Source: Parvularcula sp964219355
GTDB lineage: Bacteria > Pseudomonadota > Alphaproteobacteria > Caulobacterales > Parvularculaceae
Reading direction: 5' to 3'
Length of the DNA stretch: 64,000 bases
Assembly (NCBI GenBank): GCA_964219355.1
Contig: CAXPOZ010000001.1
Coordinates: 1,054,001 to 1,118,000, forward strand
Below are positions 8,877 through 17,786 of this stretch, piece after piece. The number at the start of each line of letters is the position of its first letter. Within the stretch, counting starts at the first letter, position 1. Both the position numbers and the translations under genes were made by a program. The notes under the pieces are model-generated. The model did no database searches and was not told the DNA's origin. It saw only the letters and a list, made by a program, of their open reading frames with translations.

Positions 8877-9631
8877 GCCGCAGGCCGCCTGATCGTCACG
8901 TCCTCTGGCTTGAAGCCGCGATTGGCGACGATCTCCTCGATCTTCTGGACATGGACATGCCCAGCCTTGCCGTCTGCGTGGACCGCTTCATCCGGTCCCG
9001 TCAGAATCGCAACATGGCCGGGCACGTAAAGGACATCGCCGCGCTGAAGGCCCGGCGCTTCAAGCCCGCCGAGTTTCTCGCCAAAACTTGAGACCTGATC
9101 CTTCGTATCCCGCTCACAATCGAGACCGTTCAGCATCGCGCCGATCTGGACGAGGCCGGAGCAATCAATGCCGCCGCCATATCGTCCGCCCCAGACGTAA
9201 GGCACACCGATGAATTCGAGCGCGACATCAACCCGGTCGAGTTTCGCCGGCACAGCCGCAACGTCATCTTCGCGGAACCACAAACCGCCCGCATCCTTGA
9301 TCCAGCCATCGATCCGCGCGACCGGATAGATCGGTGAGCCGACCCCGATCCCTTCCATCGCCAGCTCGCAGGCCGGTCGGTGATAGGCCCCGGCAAGGCG
9401 AGCGCGGACGCGGAATGGCGGCAAGCCTGCGGGGGCTGTATCCGGGCCGAGCGCGGCCTCAGGGATCCAGCCTTCATAGCTGTCATATTCGTTGCGCACC
9501 CGAACATACCCCGATGATTGTTCGAGTTTGACCACGCGCTCACCGAAGAGAAAATCGCTGACCGCCTCGGCACCATCTTCCGGCGCGGCAAGGGCGAGGC
9601 TGTGCGGCAGGGCAATGCGATGGGAGCTCAT
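8873..9631 (-). CDS. NlpC/P60 (C40) peptidoglycan peptidase with SH3-like region
   Basis: 252 residues. An N-terminal SH3-like part (about 25-125, with GYVRVRNEYDSYEGWIPE) precedes the C40 peptidase (about 132-252). Catalytic Cys157 is in IDCSGL and His206 in VPGHVAIL, with a second His in AVHADG. The enzyme class cuts gamma-D-Glu-diaminopimelate bonds in muropeptides. No signal peptide is visible, so recycling of muropeptides in the cytosol is more likely than wall cleavage. It overlaps ldcA by 4 bases (ATGA) and is the last gene of the marR-ldcA-nlpC set. Confidence 0.92.
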   Translation of the reverse strand: MSSHRIALPHSLALAAPEDGAEAVSDFLFGERVVKLEQSSGYVRVRNEYDSYEGWIPEAALGPDTAPAGLPPFRVRARLAGAYHRPACELAMEGIGVGSPIYPVARIDGWIKDAGGLWFREDDVAAVPAKLDRVDVALEFIGVPYVWGGRYGGGIDCSGLVQIGAMLNGLDCERDTKDQVSSFGEKLGGLEAPGLQRGDVLYVPGHVAILTGPDEAVHADGKAGHVHVQKIEEIVANRGFKPEDVTIRRPAA

Positions 9632-10545
9632 GAGGCCCCTCCTGCCAGCGCAAAGCCCTCAATGTCGAGGCGGGCATTGCCGCCCGTGACACTGAGCGTC
9701 GCAGCCGCCCCCTGAATCAGCGCTTCATTGCGGTCGCCATGCCCGATGGGCAGGCCGCAAGCGACGGGGATATCGGGGAAGTGACGGCGCACCATGGCAG
9801 GCACATCCTCCCCCCACGGCACATCATTATCTTCGAGGTCGGTGAAGTCGCCGATGACGATCCCGGCGACGCCCTGCCCGGCGCGAGACTGGGCGAGATG
9901 CACGAAATGCCGGTCGAGCGCGTAGTAATATTCGCAGATATCCTCGAGGCAGAGGATCACGCCATCCCATTGCGGCTCATACGGCGTGCCGAGCAATGTC
10001 GTCAGCACACAAAGATTGCCGATGGCGAGGGGGCCGTGCACCGTGCCATCCGCAACGCCTTCCAGATCATAGGCGTTGGCGGGAGCTTGTCCGTCCGAGA
10101 TCAGACCTTTTGCCAGACGGGCTGCCGCGGAGAGGCGATCGCCTCCGCCCGGCTTTGCCGCATCGATCGGCATCGGCCCGTGAAGATTGGTGACCCCCGG
10201 CAGCACACCTGAAAGCTGGAGCGCGGTCATGTCGGAATAGCCGATCAGGAGTTTCGGCCCCGAAACCATCTTTCCGGACATTCCGTTTAGCACCCGCGCC
10301 GAGCCATAGCCACCGCGCGCGCACCAGATGATGTCGACCGCGTCATCGCCGAGGGCCGCGGCCAGTGCCTCCGCCCGCTCGTCATCACTGCCGGCAAGCT
10401 GATCGGCGCGAAGCTTTGCCTGCGGATCAATCTCGACCGACAGGCCTTCGGCTTCGGCGATCTGTGAAAATGCAGAGAGCACCTCATCAGGTGCCCAGCG
10501 CGCAGGCGCGATTACGCGGACATGGGGACGGCCCCTATCAGCCAT
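9628..10545 (-). CDS. ldcA: LD-carboxypeptidase (S66)
   Basis: Removes the terminal D-Ala from tetrapeptides during murein recycling. 305 residues from the ATG at 10545. It shows the family marks WCARGGYGSARVL (about 74-86), the nucleophile Ser104 in IGYSDMTALQ, and GLPIGHGDRNEAL with the catalytic His near the C-terminus. The start overlaps the marR stop (10538-10540), so translation is probably coupled. The downstream NlpC/P60 gene overlaps by 4 bases. An upstream in-frame extension inside marR has no family likeness and is rejected. Confidence 0.93.
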   Translation of the reverse strand: MADRGRPHVRVIAPARWAPDEVLSAFSQIAEAEGLSVEIDPQAKLRADQLAGSDDERAEALAAALGDDAVDIIWCARGGYGSARVLNGMSGKMVSGPKLLIGYSDMTALQLSGVLPGVTNLHGPMPIDAAKPGGGDRLSAAARLAKGLISDGQAPANAYDLEGVADGTVHGPLAIGNLCVLTTLLGTPYEPQWDGVILCLEDICEYYYALDRHFVHLAQSRAGQGVAGIVIGDFTDLEDNDVPWGEDVPAMVRRHFPDIPVACGLPIGHGDRNEALIQGAAATLSVTGGNARLDIEGFALAGGAS

Positions 10546-10891
10546 AAAACGCGCCGAGGTCAGACTGGCGTTCGCGCTCTTCGACGATGGCCGCGAACTG
10601 GTCGATGAAGAGAGCGCCCTCTTCGGTTTTCTGCACAAGGACGATCCGGCGATCTTCCTGATCCCGCGCCCGTTTCACAAAGCCGTGAATAGAGAGCGCA
10701 TCAAGCGCACGGGAGATGGCGGGCTTGGGCACGCCAAGCTCCTCGGACAGCCGTCGCACAGTGTGCGGGCCGGGCATCAGATAGACGGTGAGGAGCAGCG
10801 CCCATTGCCGCATCGAGAGATCGGGCCGGTCGAGCCGGACCGTATCGGTCATCACGTCACGCCAAGGGAGGAGAAGAGAGGTCGGGTTCAC
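10538..10891 (-). CDS. MarR-family regulator
   Basis: 117 residues if the GTG at 10891 is used, 104 from the ATG at 10852; neither has a clear ribosome site. The winged helix-turn-helix is visible in TVRRLSEELGVPKPAISRAL followed by the wing ARDQEDRRIVLVQ. The protein is shorter than typical MarR proteins (about 140). It is first in the operon with ldcA and nlpC, so it probably controls murein recycling or itself. CTGGT repeats three times at 10891-10912, overlapping the GTG start, and may form an operator. Confidence 0.85.
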   Translation of the reverse strand: MNPTSLLLPWRDVMTDTVRLDRPDLSMRQWALLLTVYLMPGPHTVRRLSEELGVPKPAISRALDALSIHGFVKRARDQEDRRIVLVQKTEEGALFIDQFAAIVEERERQSDLGAFYG

Positions 10892-10969
10892 TGGTACTGG
10901 TATACTTCTGGTTGTTTATGGTTCGTTTTGATATCGAAATAAGGGAAAACTAGCAAGTGATTTCGAATG

Positions 10970-11806
10970 CTAATCCCGCAAAAGTTCGTTGATCCCAGTC
11001 TTCGCCCTGGTGCGCTCATCCACTGTTTTCACGATCACAGCGCAGGCCAGCGACGGGCCCCCATTCTCGCCAGCCATCGTGCCCGGCACGACGACCGCAT
11101 AGGGCGGCACCTCTCCATAGACCACGTGCCCGGTCTGCCGGTCTACAATTTTTGTCGACGCGCCGAGGAAAACTCCCATTGACAAAACGGCGCCCTCACA
11201 GACGCGCACGCCTTCGGCAACTTCCGAGCGGGCACCGACGAAAACATTGTCCTCGATGATCACAGGGGCAGCTTGCACGGGCTCAAGAACGCCGCCGATT
11301 CCGGCCCCGCCGGAGATGTGGCAGTTCGCGCCGATCTGGGCACAGGAGCCGATCGTCGCCCAGGTATCGACCATCGTTCCGGACCCGACATAAGCCCCGA
11401 TATTCACGTAGCTTGGCATCAGCACCGCGCCCGGTGCGATGAAGGAGCCATAGCGGACCATGGCGTGCGGCACAGCACGGAAGCCGGCCTGTTTGAACTC
11501 GGCCTCGGTCCAGCCGACGAATTTCGGCGGCACCTTATCGTACCATGTGCTCTCGCCCGGACCGCCGGGGATCAGCTCATTATCGTGCAGGCGGAAAGAC
11601 AGGAGCACCGCCTTTTTCAGCCATTGGTGGACGGTCCACTCGCCGCCCTCCTCGCGGGAGGCAACCCGCGCCTGCCCTGAATCAAGCAGGCTCAGCGCCT
11701 CGCGCACCGCGTCTTCGAGCACAGGCGTGCGGACCTCCGGATCATCCATCCGGTCCCGGTTTTCCCACGCATCGTCGATCAGTTGGCTCAGCTCTTGGGT
11801 GCTCAC
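10970..11806 (-). CDS. dapD: 2,3,4,5-tetrahydropyridine-2,6-dicarboxylate N-succinyltransferase
   Basis: Succinyl-CoA-dependent step of lysine and diaminopimelate synthesis. 278 residues. It shows the left-handed beta-helix hexapeptide pattern (VLMPSYVNIGAYVGSGTM, IGSCAQIGANCHISGGAG, VFVGARSEVAEGV) and the N-terminal helical domain. The GTG start overlaps the TGA stop of the upstream HAD gene (GTGA), indicating translational coupling. It is the last gene of the DUF1036-HAD-dapD group. No terminator is evident before the marR region. Confidence 0.97.
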   Translation of the reverse strand: MSTQELSQLIDDAWENRDRMDDPEVRTPVLEDAVREALSLLDSGQARVASREEGGEWTVHQWLKKAVLLSFRLHDNELIPGGPGESTWYDKVPPKFVGWTEAEFKQAGFRAVPHAMVRYGSFIAPGAVLMPSYVNIGAYVGSGTMVDTWATIGSCAQIGANCHISGGAGIGGVLEPVQAAPVIIEDNVFVGARSEVAEGVRVCEGAVLSMGVFLGASTKIVDRQTGHVVYGEVPPYAVVVPGTMAGENGGPSLACAVIVKTVDERTRAKTGINELLRD

Positions 11807-12531
11807 GTGTCTTCCTCTGTATCGGCAAGGGCGCGCGTTGTGAGGTTGCCCAAAAAGCCGGTCAAGTCATCCGTGACATGATGAACATGTGGATAAGTCT
11901 CACCGGGCTTTGAGGGACGTTTGTCCTCGGGCTCATCGTCGAACCATTCGGCGGCGGACTGGACCAAGACGGTCCGCATCCCCGCCTCATACGGCACCTG
12001 AAGGTTCTGGGGCATGTCCTCGAAAAACGCGGATCGTTCCGGGGTCACATCGAAATGCCCTATGAAGCGGTCATAGGCCGGGGCATGCGGTTTCGGCTGG
12101 TAGTCCCCCGCCTCGATATCAAAGACGCCATCGAAGAGATCGAGAATCCCGATCTTGCCCGCGACATTTTCGGCATGGCGCACCGAGCCATTGGTGAAGA
12201 TCAGCCGCCGCCCCGGCAAGCGGGAGATCGCCTCACGCAACTCGGCATTTTGACCCACATCGGAGAGGTCGATGTCGTGGACATATTCAAGGAAATCCTG
12301 TGGCGCGACGTCATGCTCGGCCATCAGCCCAGCGAGGGTCGTGCCGTGCCGGGCATACCAGTCCTTTTGCAGGAAACGGGCATGTCCAGCTTCGACTTCG
12401 AGCCGCTCCTGAATGAAGACCGACATACGCTGGTCGATCTGCCGGAAAAGGTGGCAGTCGGCAGGATAAAGCGTGTTGTCGAGATCAAAGATCCAGGTGT
12501 CGATGCCCTGGAAGGGATTACTGTTCCTCAT
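11803..12531 (-). CDS. HAD-family pyrimidine 5'-nucleotidase-like phosphatase
   Basis: 242 residues from the ATG at 12531. Motif I is FDLDNTLYP with nucleophile Asp16 and acid/base Asp18; motif II is IFTNGS, motif III is the Lys of QPKPHAPAYD, and motif IV is FFEDMPQNL. The DLDNTLYPADC start is typical of the pyrimidine 5'-nucleotidase subfamily (SDT1-like). Substrate cannot be proven. It overlaps the 3' end of the DUF1036 gene by 14 bases and dapD by 4. Confidence 0.88.
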   Translation of the reverse strand: MRNSNPFQGIDTWIFDLDNTLYPADCHLFRQIDQRMSVFIQERLEVEAGHARFLQKDWYARHGTTLAGLMAEHDVAPQDFLEYVHDIDLSDVGQNAELREAISRLPGRRLIFTNGSVRHAENVAGKIGILDLFDGVFDIEAGDYQPKPHAPAYDRFIGHFDVTPERSAFFEDMPQNLQVPYEAGMRTVLVQSAAEWFDDEPEDKRPSKPGETYPHVHHVTDDLTGFLGNLTTRALADTEEDT

Positions 12532-13606
12532 CCGCCTCGGCGCGGACGCGATCCGCGAAGTCCGGGTTGAAGAGTTCCGGGGTGAACTGGAAAGTGAAGG
12601 CCTTGTCCGTGCCCGTATCGATCCGGCGGAAGTTTGCCTTGTCAAAGCCCGCCTCATCACAGGCAACATCACCTTCGGCCTCGAACTGGACCGAGGAGAT
12701 ACAGAACTCGGTGTCGCCGCCGGCGAGCGGGACAGAGCGGCTCTCCGCCTCCATCAGGCCATATACGTAGAAACTTTCGCCTGAGAGAGCACCCCGGCGG
12801 ACTTTGGCGCATTCCTGACTTTCAAGCCGCCACCAGCCGGAAGAGGAATAGCCCTCCTCACCCTGCGGCTGGGCGATCGCGGCCCAGACCGGCAGCATGG
12901 TCGAGTTGCAGAAGAAAAAGCCCTGACGCGCATCGGCCTGGTTCGCCTCTGTGATCAGCGAGTCGATGATGGTGTCATTGATACTGCTGGCGTTGCCCAG
13001 ACCCTTTTGCTTGGCATAGCGGGTGAGGGCCGCCTTGGTGTTGCGCCCAAGTGAGCCGTCAATGCGGCCGTCATAAACGCCGATATCGGTGAGCAGACGC
13101 TGCACCCCGGCGATCTCTGCCATGAAGACGGTGAAATTGTTCTCGTCGGTGAACTCGGTCGTCCAGGTGCCATTGCCTTCATTGGTGACATCGACGGGCT
13201 GGAACTCCCGCTGGCGCCGCGGGTCTTCCGCGCACTCATCCTGATCACGAAGGGTGAAAAGGCTGTCGTTCTGAACACAGAGCGGAGTCCGGCCGGACCA
13301 TGTTTTCAGCTCGCCCTTATGGCCCGGTATGGCCTCGGCATAAACAAAGTAGCGCCCCGGCTGGACCTTCTCGGAAAGCACGCGCTTGCATTCGCCAGCG
13401 CGCAGGCGCCACCAGCCACGGGTGACGAGGCTTTCGCCATCGACATAGCCGACAGCGGCAGAAAGTGCGTAGCTGGTCTTGTTGCAGAAATCATACTGGG
13501 CAGCGGCTTTGCCGCCCGCCAGCATGGTCATACCGCTCAACACCAGAATGCCGAATAGCGTGATGGCCCCGGAAATAGGCCGCAAACGGACAGAGCGGTT
13601 AGACAT
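12518..13606 (-). CDS. Secreted protein with two DUF1036 domains around a peptidoglycan-binding-like motif
   Basis: 362 residues from the ATG at 13606. It has a signal peptide ending at GKAAAQ. One DUF1036 unit (about 36-135: DFCNKTSYALSAAVGY, GWWRLRAGEC) and a second (about 231-340: FFCNSTMLPVWAAIA, GWWRLESQEC) flank a segment at about 165-205 (VQRLLTDIGVYDGRIDG) that looks like a peptidoglycan-binding type 1 helix bundle. Paired cysteines suggest disulfides in the periplasm. Function is unknown; wall association is inference. It is divergent from the sirtuin gene. Confidence 0.85.
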   Translation of the reverse strand: MSNRSVRLRPISGAITLFGILVLSGMTMLAGGKAAAQYDFCNKTSYALSAAVGYVDGESLVTRGWWRLRAGECKRVLSEKVQPGRYFVYAEAIPGHKGELKTWSGRTPLCVQNDSLFTLRDQDECAEDPRRQREFQPVDVTNEGNGTWTTEFTDENNFTVFMAEIAGVQRLLTDIGVYDGRIDGSLGRNTKAALTRYAKQKGLGNASSINDTIIDSLITEANQADARQGFFFCNSTMLPVWAAIAQPQGEEGYSSSGWWRLESQECAKVRRGALSGESFYVYGLMEAESRSVPLAGGDTEFCISSVQFEAEGDVACDEAGFDKANFRRIDTGTDKAFTFQFTPELFNPDFADRVRAEADEEQ

Positions 13607-13709
13607 TTTTGACCTCGAAATGCGTCCAGGCACGGTAAAGCTGTTTTCTAGCAAGCGCCTTCCCGTTGCAAGCCTTGACGCGGCCCGTTCGGTCAGACTT
13701 CTTCTTTTT

Positions 13710-14414
13710 ATGTTTCTTGTCGTCCTGACCGGTGCCGGTATCAGCGCGGAAAGCGGGGTTCAGACCTTCCGTGATGCGGATGGGATCTGGGCAAAATATG
13801 ACTATCGGGAGGTCGCCACCCCCGAAGGCTTCGCGAACAATCCGGCGCTGGTCCATGAATTCTATAATCTGCGTCGCGCCGGACTGCCTGGCGTCGAACC
13901 GAACGCGGCGCATATCGCGCTCGCGGAACTTGAAGAGGCACTGACCGCAAGAGGCGACCGCTTTTTGCTGATCACCCAGAATGTCGATGATCTTCATGCA
14001 AGGGCGGGCTCGAAAGAGATCCTCCAGATGCATGGCTCGATCGCCCATGCGCGGTGCAGCTTTTGCGGGCAGGATCATGAATGGCCGGGCGATCTTTCCA
14101 CAGAGACGTCCTGCCCCTCCTGCGAGAGTGCCGGCGGGATGCGCCCCGCCGTCGTCTGGTTCGGGGAAATGCCTCGGCATATGGCCGAGATAGAGACGGC
14201 CGTTTCGCAAGCGACCCATTTTGTCGCTATCGGCACTTCGGGCACTGTCTACCCAGCCGCGGGCCTTGCCGCCGAAGCCCGCACAAGCGGCGCCCGCACC
14301 CTTCTCATCAATCTCGAACGCGCCGAGAATGAAGGCCTGTTCGACGATCACATTCTTGGCCCCGCCGCGCGCGAAGTGCCGCGCTGGGCCCAAAACATCC
14401 TTTCCGGCAATTGA
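13710..14414 (+). CDS. cobB: NAD-dependent protein deacylase, class III sirtuin
   Basis: Removes acyl groups from lysines using NAD. 234 residues from the ATG at 13710, which starts directly with MFLVVLTGAGISAESG; a long upstream extension antisense to the DUF1036 gene is rejected. NAD-binding GAGIS, catalytic His in LQMHGS, TQNVDDLH and a zinc site (CSFC, CPSC) are present. Tyr52 and Arg55 (FYNLRR) match the residues that favour succinyl and malonyl lysine in class III enzymes. It overlaps no coding start; phhB follows after 11 bases. Confidence 0.93.
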   Translation: MFLVVLTGAGISAESGVQTFRDADGIWAKYDYREVATPEGFANNPALVHEFYNLRRAGLPGVEPNAAHIALAELEEALTARGDRFLLITQNVDDLHARAGSKEILQMHGSIAHARCSFCGQDHEWPGDLSTETSCPSCESAGGMRPAVVWFGEMPRHMAEIETAVSQATHFVAIGTSGTVYPAAGLAAEARTSGARTLLINLERAENEGLFDDHILGPAAREVPRWAQNILSGN

Positions 14415-14425
14415 GTGAGTGCCCC

Positions 14426-14707
14426 ATGCAGAAACTTTCGGCTGAAGAACGAGCAAGCTTTTTCAAAGACTTTCCCAATTGGGAAGAGGTTGAGGGCCGG
14501 GATGCTGCCAAGTCGACCTTCACCTTCAAGGATTTCAACGAGGCCTTCGGGTTCATGACGCGGATTGCCATCGAGGCCGACAAACGCGACCACCACCCCG
14601 AATGGTTCAATGTTTACAACCGGGTCGAAATCACGCTGACGACACATGATGCGGATGGGCTGTCGGCCCGCGATGTGGCCCTCGCGAGTTTTATTGAAAG
14701 ACTTTAA
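14426..14707 (+). CDS. phhB: Pterin-4a-carbinolamine dehydratase
   Basis: 93 residues. Dehydrates 4a-hydroxytetrahydropterin to recycle the pterin cofactor of aromatic amino acid hydroxylases. The family signature is clear: DKRDHHPEWFNVYNRVEI followed by LTTHDADGLSARD. The ATG at 14426 is preferred to the TTG at 14411, which would overlap the cobB stop. No phenylalanine hydroxylase gene is in the window, so the partner is elsewhere. Confidence 0.94.
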   Translation: MQKLSAEERASFFKDFPNWEEVEGRDAAKSTFTFKDFNEAFGFMTRIAIEADKRDHHPEWFNVYNRVEITLTTHDADGLSARDVALASFIERL

Positions 14708-14739
14708 ATGCGGCTCGGCTAAAGCTTGCCACAATTCGC

Positions 14740-14758
14740 CAACAGACTGACCCTGTTG
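14740..14758. promoter_or_regulatory. Small dyad upstream of chvI
   Basis: CAACAG-N7-CTGTTG lies 21 bases before the chvI start, just before the GAGGAG ribosome site. It may be an operator (for example autoregulation) or the end hairpin of phhB; no T-tract supports the latter. Confidence 0.3.
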
Positions 14759-14778
14759 CATGAGGAGATCCCCGATCT

Positions 14779-15477
14779 ATGGCCAGAGTTGTCCTAGTCG
14801 ACGACGACCAGAACATTCTCGCTTCCGTCTCGATTGCGCTTGAATCGGACGGTCACGATGTCACGACCTATGAAGACGGTGCCGAGGCGCTCGAAGGCAT
14901 TTTGCGCGACCGGCCCGAAATCGTGGTGTCTGATATCAAGATGCCGCGCCTCGACGGGATGGAGCTCCTGCGTGAGCTGCGCCGGTCAAGCGATGTCCCG
15001 CTGATCTTTCTGACCTCAAAGGATGAGGAGATTGACGAAGTGCTCGGCCTGACCATGGGCGCGGATGACTACGTCAAGAAGCCCTTCTCCCAGCGCCTGC
15101 TGCTCGAACGGGTGAAAGCGGTCCTGCGCCGGCGCGCCGCCCAGAACACACCGGTCGAGGAAAGCGACAGCTCCCAGCAGATCCGCCGCGGCGAGCTCTG
15201 CCTTGATCCCCTGCGTCATGACTGCACTTGGAAAGGTCAGGCGGTCACGCTGACCGTCACTGAATTCCTGATCCTGCAATCCCTCGCCCAACGTCCGGGC
15301 TTTGTGAAATCCCGCGATGCGCTGATGGATGCAGCCTATGACGATCAGGTTTATGTCGATGACCGCACAATCGACAGCCACATCAAACGCATAAGGAAGA
15401 AGTTCCGGGTCGTGGACCGGGAATTCGACCAGATCGAGACACTCTACGGTGTCGGGTACAAATATAAGGAAGGCTAA
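14779..15477 (+). CDS. chvI: Response regulator ChvI (OmpR family)
   Basis: 232 residues. The receiver has the acid cluster DDD (8-10), phosphoacceptor Asp52 in VVSDIKMP and Lys in YVKKPF. The C-terminal winged helix (about 135-230) includes TLTVTEFLILQSLAQRPG. In alphaproteobacteria ChvI works with ChvG to sense acid and envelope state and control envelope genes. A GAGGAG ribosome site precedes the ATG. It is first in the chvI-chvG-hprK-EIIA-HPr operon. Confidence 0.96.
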   Translation: MARVVLVDDDQNILASVSIALESDGHDVTTYEDGAEALEGILRDRPEIVVSDIKMPRLDGMELLRELRRSSDVPLIFLTSKDEEIDEVLGLTMGADDYVKKPFSQRLLLERVKAVLRRRAAQNTPVEESDSSQQIRRGELCLDPLRHDCTWKGQAVTLTVTEFLILQSLAQRPGFVKSRDALMDAAYDDQVYVDDRTIDSHIKRIRKKFRVVDREFDQIETLYGVGYKYKEG

Positions 15478-15526
15478 GCGCCACCGTCGCATTCGGGCGG
15501 CGGGCAGCGGTGCCAAACGGCGCCGC

Positions 15527-17281
15527 ATGTCGGGTCGTAGCTATACGAATGAAGGTACCCAGAAACGATCGCTGTTCTCGCGCTTAAGAGACGAGACCGG
15601 GCGCTTTCCGATTTCGCGCCTGACGATCACCATCCTGCTGACCCAGCTTGCAGGTCTGAGCATTCTTCTCATCGGCTCCTTGCGTGTCACGCAGTACCGT
15701 GACGGCCTGATCGAAGCCAAGCTCGAAGGCGTGCGCGCACAGGCGCAGGTCATTGCCTCAATCATGGCAACTGTCGCCGCCGAGGACGCCAATTGCGATC
15801 TTCTGACAGCGGATGATGATTCCGCCCCTTGCGATGTCATGATCGATAGCGACCGCGTGAATGCGATTTTCACACGTGTCTGGCCAAGCTTTGAAGGCCG
15901 GGTCCGGGTTTTTGAAACGCCCGAAAATTATGACGGCGGACCGATTGAGAATGCCCGCTCGCTGCTGCTGCAGGACCAGATCCTGCGTACTGGCGAGCTG
16001 CAATATGAAGAGCTGCCCGACCTGACCCCGGCACCTGCCTCTGGGCTGAAGGATCTCGCCGAGGGTTTTCAGCAAACATTCGTCGATACATTCATCGATC
16101 CCGGCCTGCGGCAGGCGGCGCGGCGGCGCACGCTGGAGGAGGAGCTGACCCGCGCCTTCCTCTCAACGGGCGAGGCGGCGGACCGCGGCGCGGACAGCCT
16201 GCGCTATAACGAAGCCGGAGAGCTGGTGGCGTCGGTTTCGGTCCCGATACGAAAAGTGCAGGCGGTTTACGGTGTCGTTACGGCGGAGATCGGCGGCATC
16301 GACAAGGTGCTCGATGAGGCGCGCGCGGCGCATCTCAATTTTTTCCTGATCGCGGCCATTGTCGCCGGCATCCTGTCGATCATCCTGACCATGACCATCG
16401 CTGCGCCGATCCGGAAACTGGCCCGCGCGGCGGACAAGGTCCGCGACGGCTTGCGCGGGACCGGCAAGCTGCGCCTGCCCGAATTCCCCAACCGGCGAGA
16501 CGAGATTGGCGAGCTGTCCGATTCTCTCCGCTCGATGACCCTCGCGCTGCATAACCGGATCGAGGTGATCGACCATTTCGCCGCCGATGTGAGCCATGAG
16601 CTGAAAAACCCGCTGACCTCGATCCGCAGCGCGATCGAGACCCTCGACCTTGCCAACACGCCGGAGGCACGCGCGCGCCTACTGGCCGTCATCGCCAATG
16701 ATGTGGCGCGGATGGACCGTCTGATCACGGACATCTCCAACGCCTCCCGCCTCGATGCCGATCTTGCGCGGGAGAGCCGCGAGGCGGTCGATATCGCCCA
16801 GCTCCTTCGCGATATCGTCGAGACCTACAATATGATGGGCAAGACAGGTCAGGCGCCTGTTCGCCTGCTCGGCCGGTTCGGCTCCCAGCCGCTCTATATC
16901 TTCGGCTCGCCCTCGACCTTGGGGCAGGTGTTCCGCAACCTGATCGACAATGCGCTCTCCTTCTCCCCGCAGGACGGTTCTGTCCGCGTGATGATGGAAG
17001 TCGAGCGCGATGATTGGGGGCCGGCGGTTCGGATCTCCGTCGCCGATGATGGCCCGGGTATTCCGGAAGAAAATCTCGAAAGCATCTTCAAGCGCTTCTA
17101 CACCAAGCGTCCCGCGGGCACGCAGTTCGGCAATAATTCCGGGCTCGGCCTCGCGATCTGCCGCCAGATCGTTGAAAGCCATGAAGGGCGGATCTGGGCC
17201 GAGAACCGCCTCAATGCGATGGGAACGGAGCGGATCGGCGCGGTCTTCCATGTGACGATCCCGCTGCGGCGGGCCGTATGA
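15527..17281 (+). CDS. chvG: Sensor histidine kinase ChvG
   Basis: 584 residues from the ATG at 15527; an upstream start overlapping chvI (15449) is less likely. Layout: membrane helix near the N-terminus (SRLTITILLTQLAGLSILLI), a periplasmic sensor region, a second membrane helix (FFLIAAIVAGILSIILTM), HAMP, then HisKA with phospho-His357 in DVSHELKNPLTS, then the ATPase domain with N-box (FRNLIDNALSFSP), VADDGPGIPEENL and NNSGLGLAI. It would phosphorylate ChvI. The stop overlaps the hprK start (ATGA). Confidence 0.95.
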   Translation: MSGRSYTNEGTQKRSLFSRLRDETGRFPISRLTITILLTQLAGLSILLIGSLRVTQYRDGLIEAKLEGVRAQAQVIASIMATVAAEDANCDLLTADDDSAPCDVMIDSDRVNAIFTRVWPSFEGRVRVFETPENYDGGPIENARSLLLQDQILRTGELQYEELPDLTPAPASGLKDLAEGFQQTFVDTFIDPGLRQAARRRTLEEELTRAFLSTGEAADRGADSLRYNEAGELVASVSVPIRKVQAVYGVVTAEIGGIDKVLDEARAAHLNFFLIAAIVAGILSIILTMTIAAPIRKLARAADKVRDGLRGTGKLRLPEFPNRRDEIGELSDSLRSMTLALHNRIEVIDHFAADVSHELKNPLTSIRSAIETLDLANTPEARARLLAVIANDVARMDRLITDISNASRLDADLARESREAVDIAQLLRDIVETYNMMGKTGQAPVRLLGRFGSQPLYIFGSPSTLGQVFRNLIDNALSFSPQDGSVRVMMEVERDDWGPAVRISVADDGPGIPEENLESIFKRFYTKRPAGTQFGNNSGLGLAICRQIVESHEGRIWAENRLNAMGTERIGAVFHVTIPLRRAV

Positions 17282-17781
17282 CCGCCCCCCTGCTACTGCC
17301 CGCAACGACGCTGGCACTGGCGGTTGATGCCGACGGCCCGCTTTGCGGCATTGCCCTTCTTGGCCCACCGGGCGAGGGCAAATCCCAGACCGCCATGTCG
17401 CTGATGACACAGTGCGTCTTTCGCCGCAGCCGGCTGATCAGCGATGATATGAGCTGGCTGGGGGTGAAGGATGACCGGCTGGTCGCCAGCGCGCCCGCCG
17501 GTATGGCCGGGCGGATCGAGCTGCGCGGCACCGGGATCAGCGTCGTTCCGGCCATCGAACGATATCCGTTGAGCTTTGCTTTCCGGATGGGATTGACCGC
17601 CGAGCGCCAGCCCGCGGATCCTGCCCCTTGGGCACCACTTGGCGAGCATGGCCCTACCCTGCCTGAATTCCACTGGACCCATGGAAGAGCAGGCTTGATT
17701 GTATTTGTCCGTTCCATTTTATCTGGACATTCGCGTCGAGCGGGGTTCGATTATATGCCCGCTGCGGCAGATGAGGGATAA
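17278..17781 (+). CDS. hprK: HPr kinase/phosphorylase, short alphaproteobacterial form
   Basis: 167 residues corresponding only to the C-terminal catalytic domain of the Bacillus enzyme. The P-loop is GPPGEGKS (29-36), followed by LISDDMSWL, the magnesium-binding Asp pair region, and GRIELRGTGI, the HprK signature. It phosphorylates the serine of HPr using ATP, or reverses this. Translation is coupled to chvG by a 4-base overlap. Target is most probably the HPr encoded two genes downstream (Ser49). Confidence 0.93.
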   Translation: MTAPLLLPATTLALAVDADGPLCGIALLGPPGEGKSQTAMSLMTQCVFRRSRLISDDMSWLGVKDDRLVASAPAGMAGRIELRGTGISVVPAIERYPLSFAFRMGLTAERQPADPAPWAPLGEHGPTLPEFHWTHGRAGLIVFVRSILSGHSRRAGFDYMPAAADEG

Positions 17782-17786
17782 TTGCC

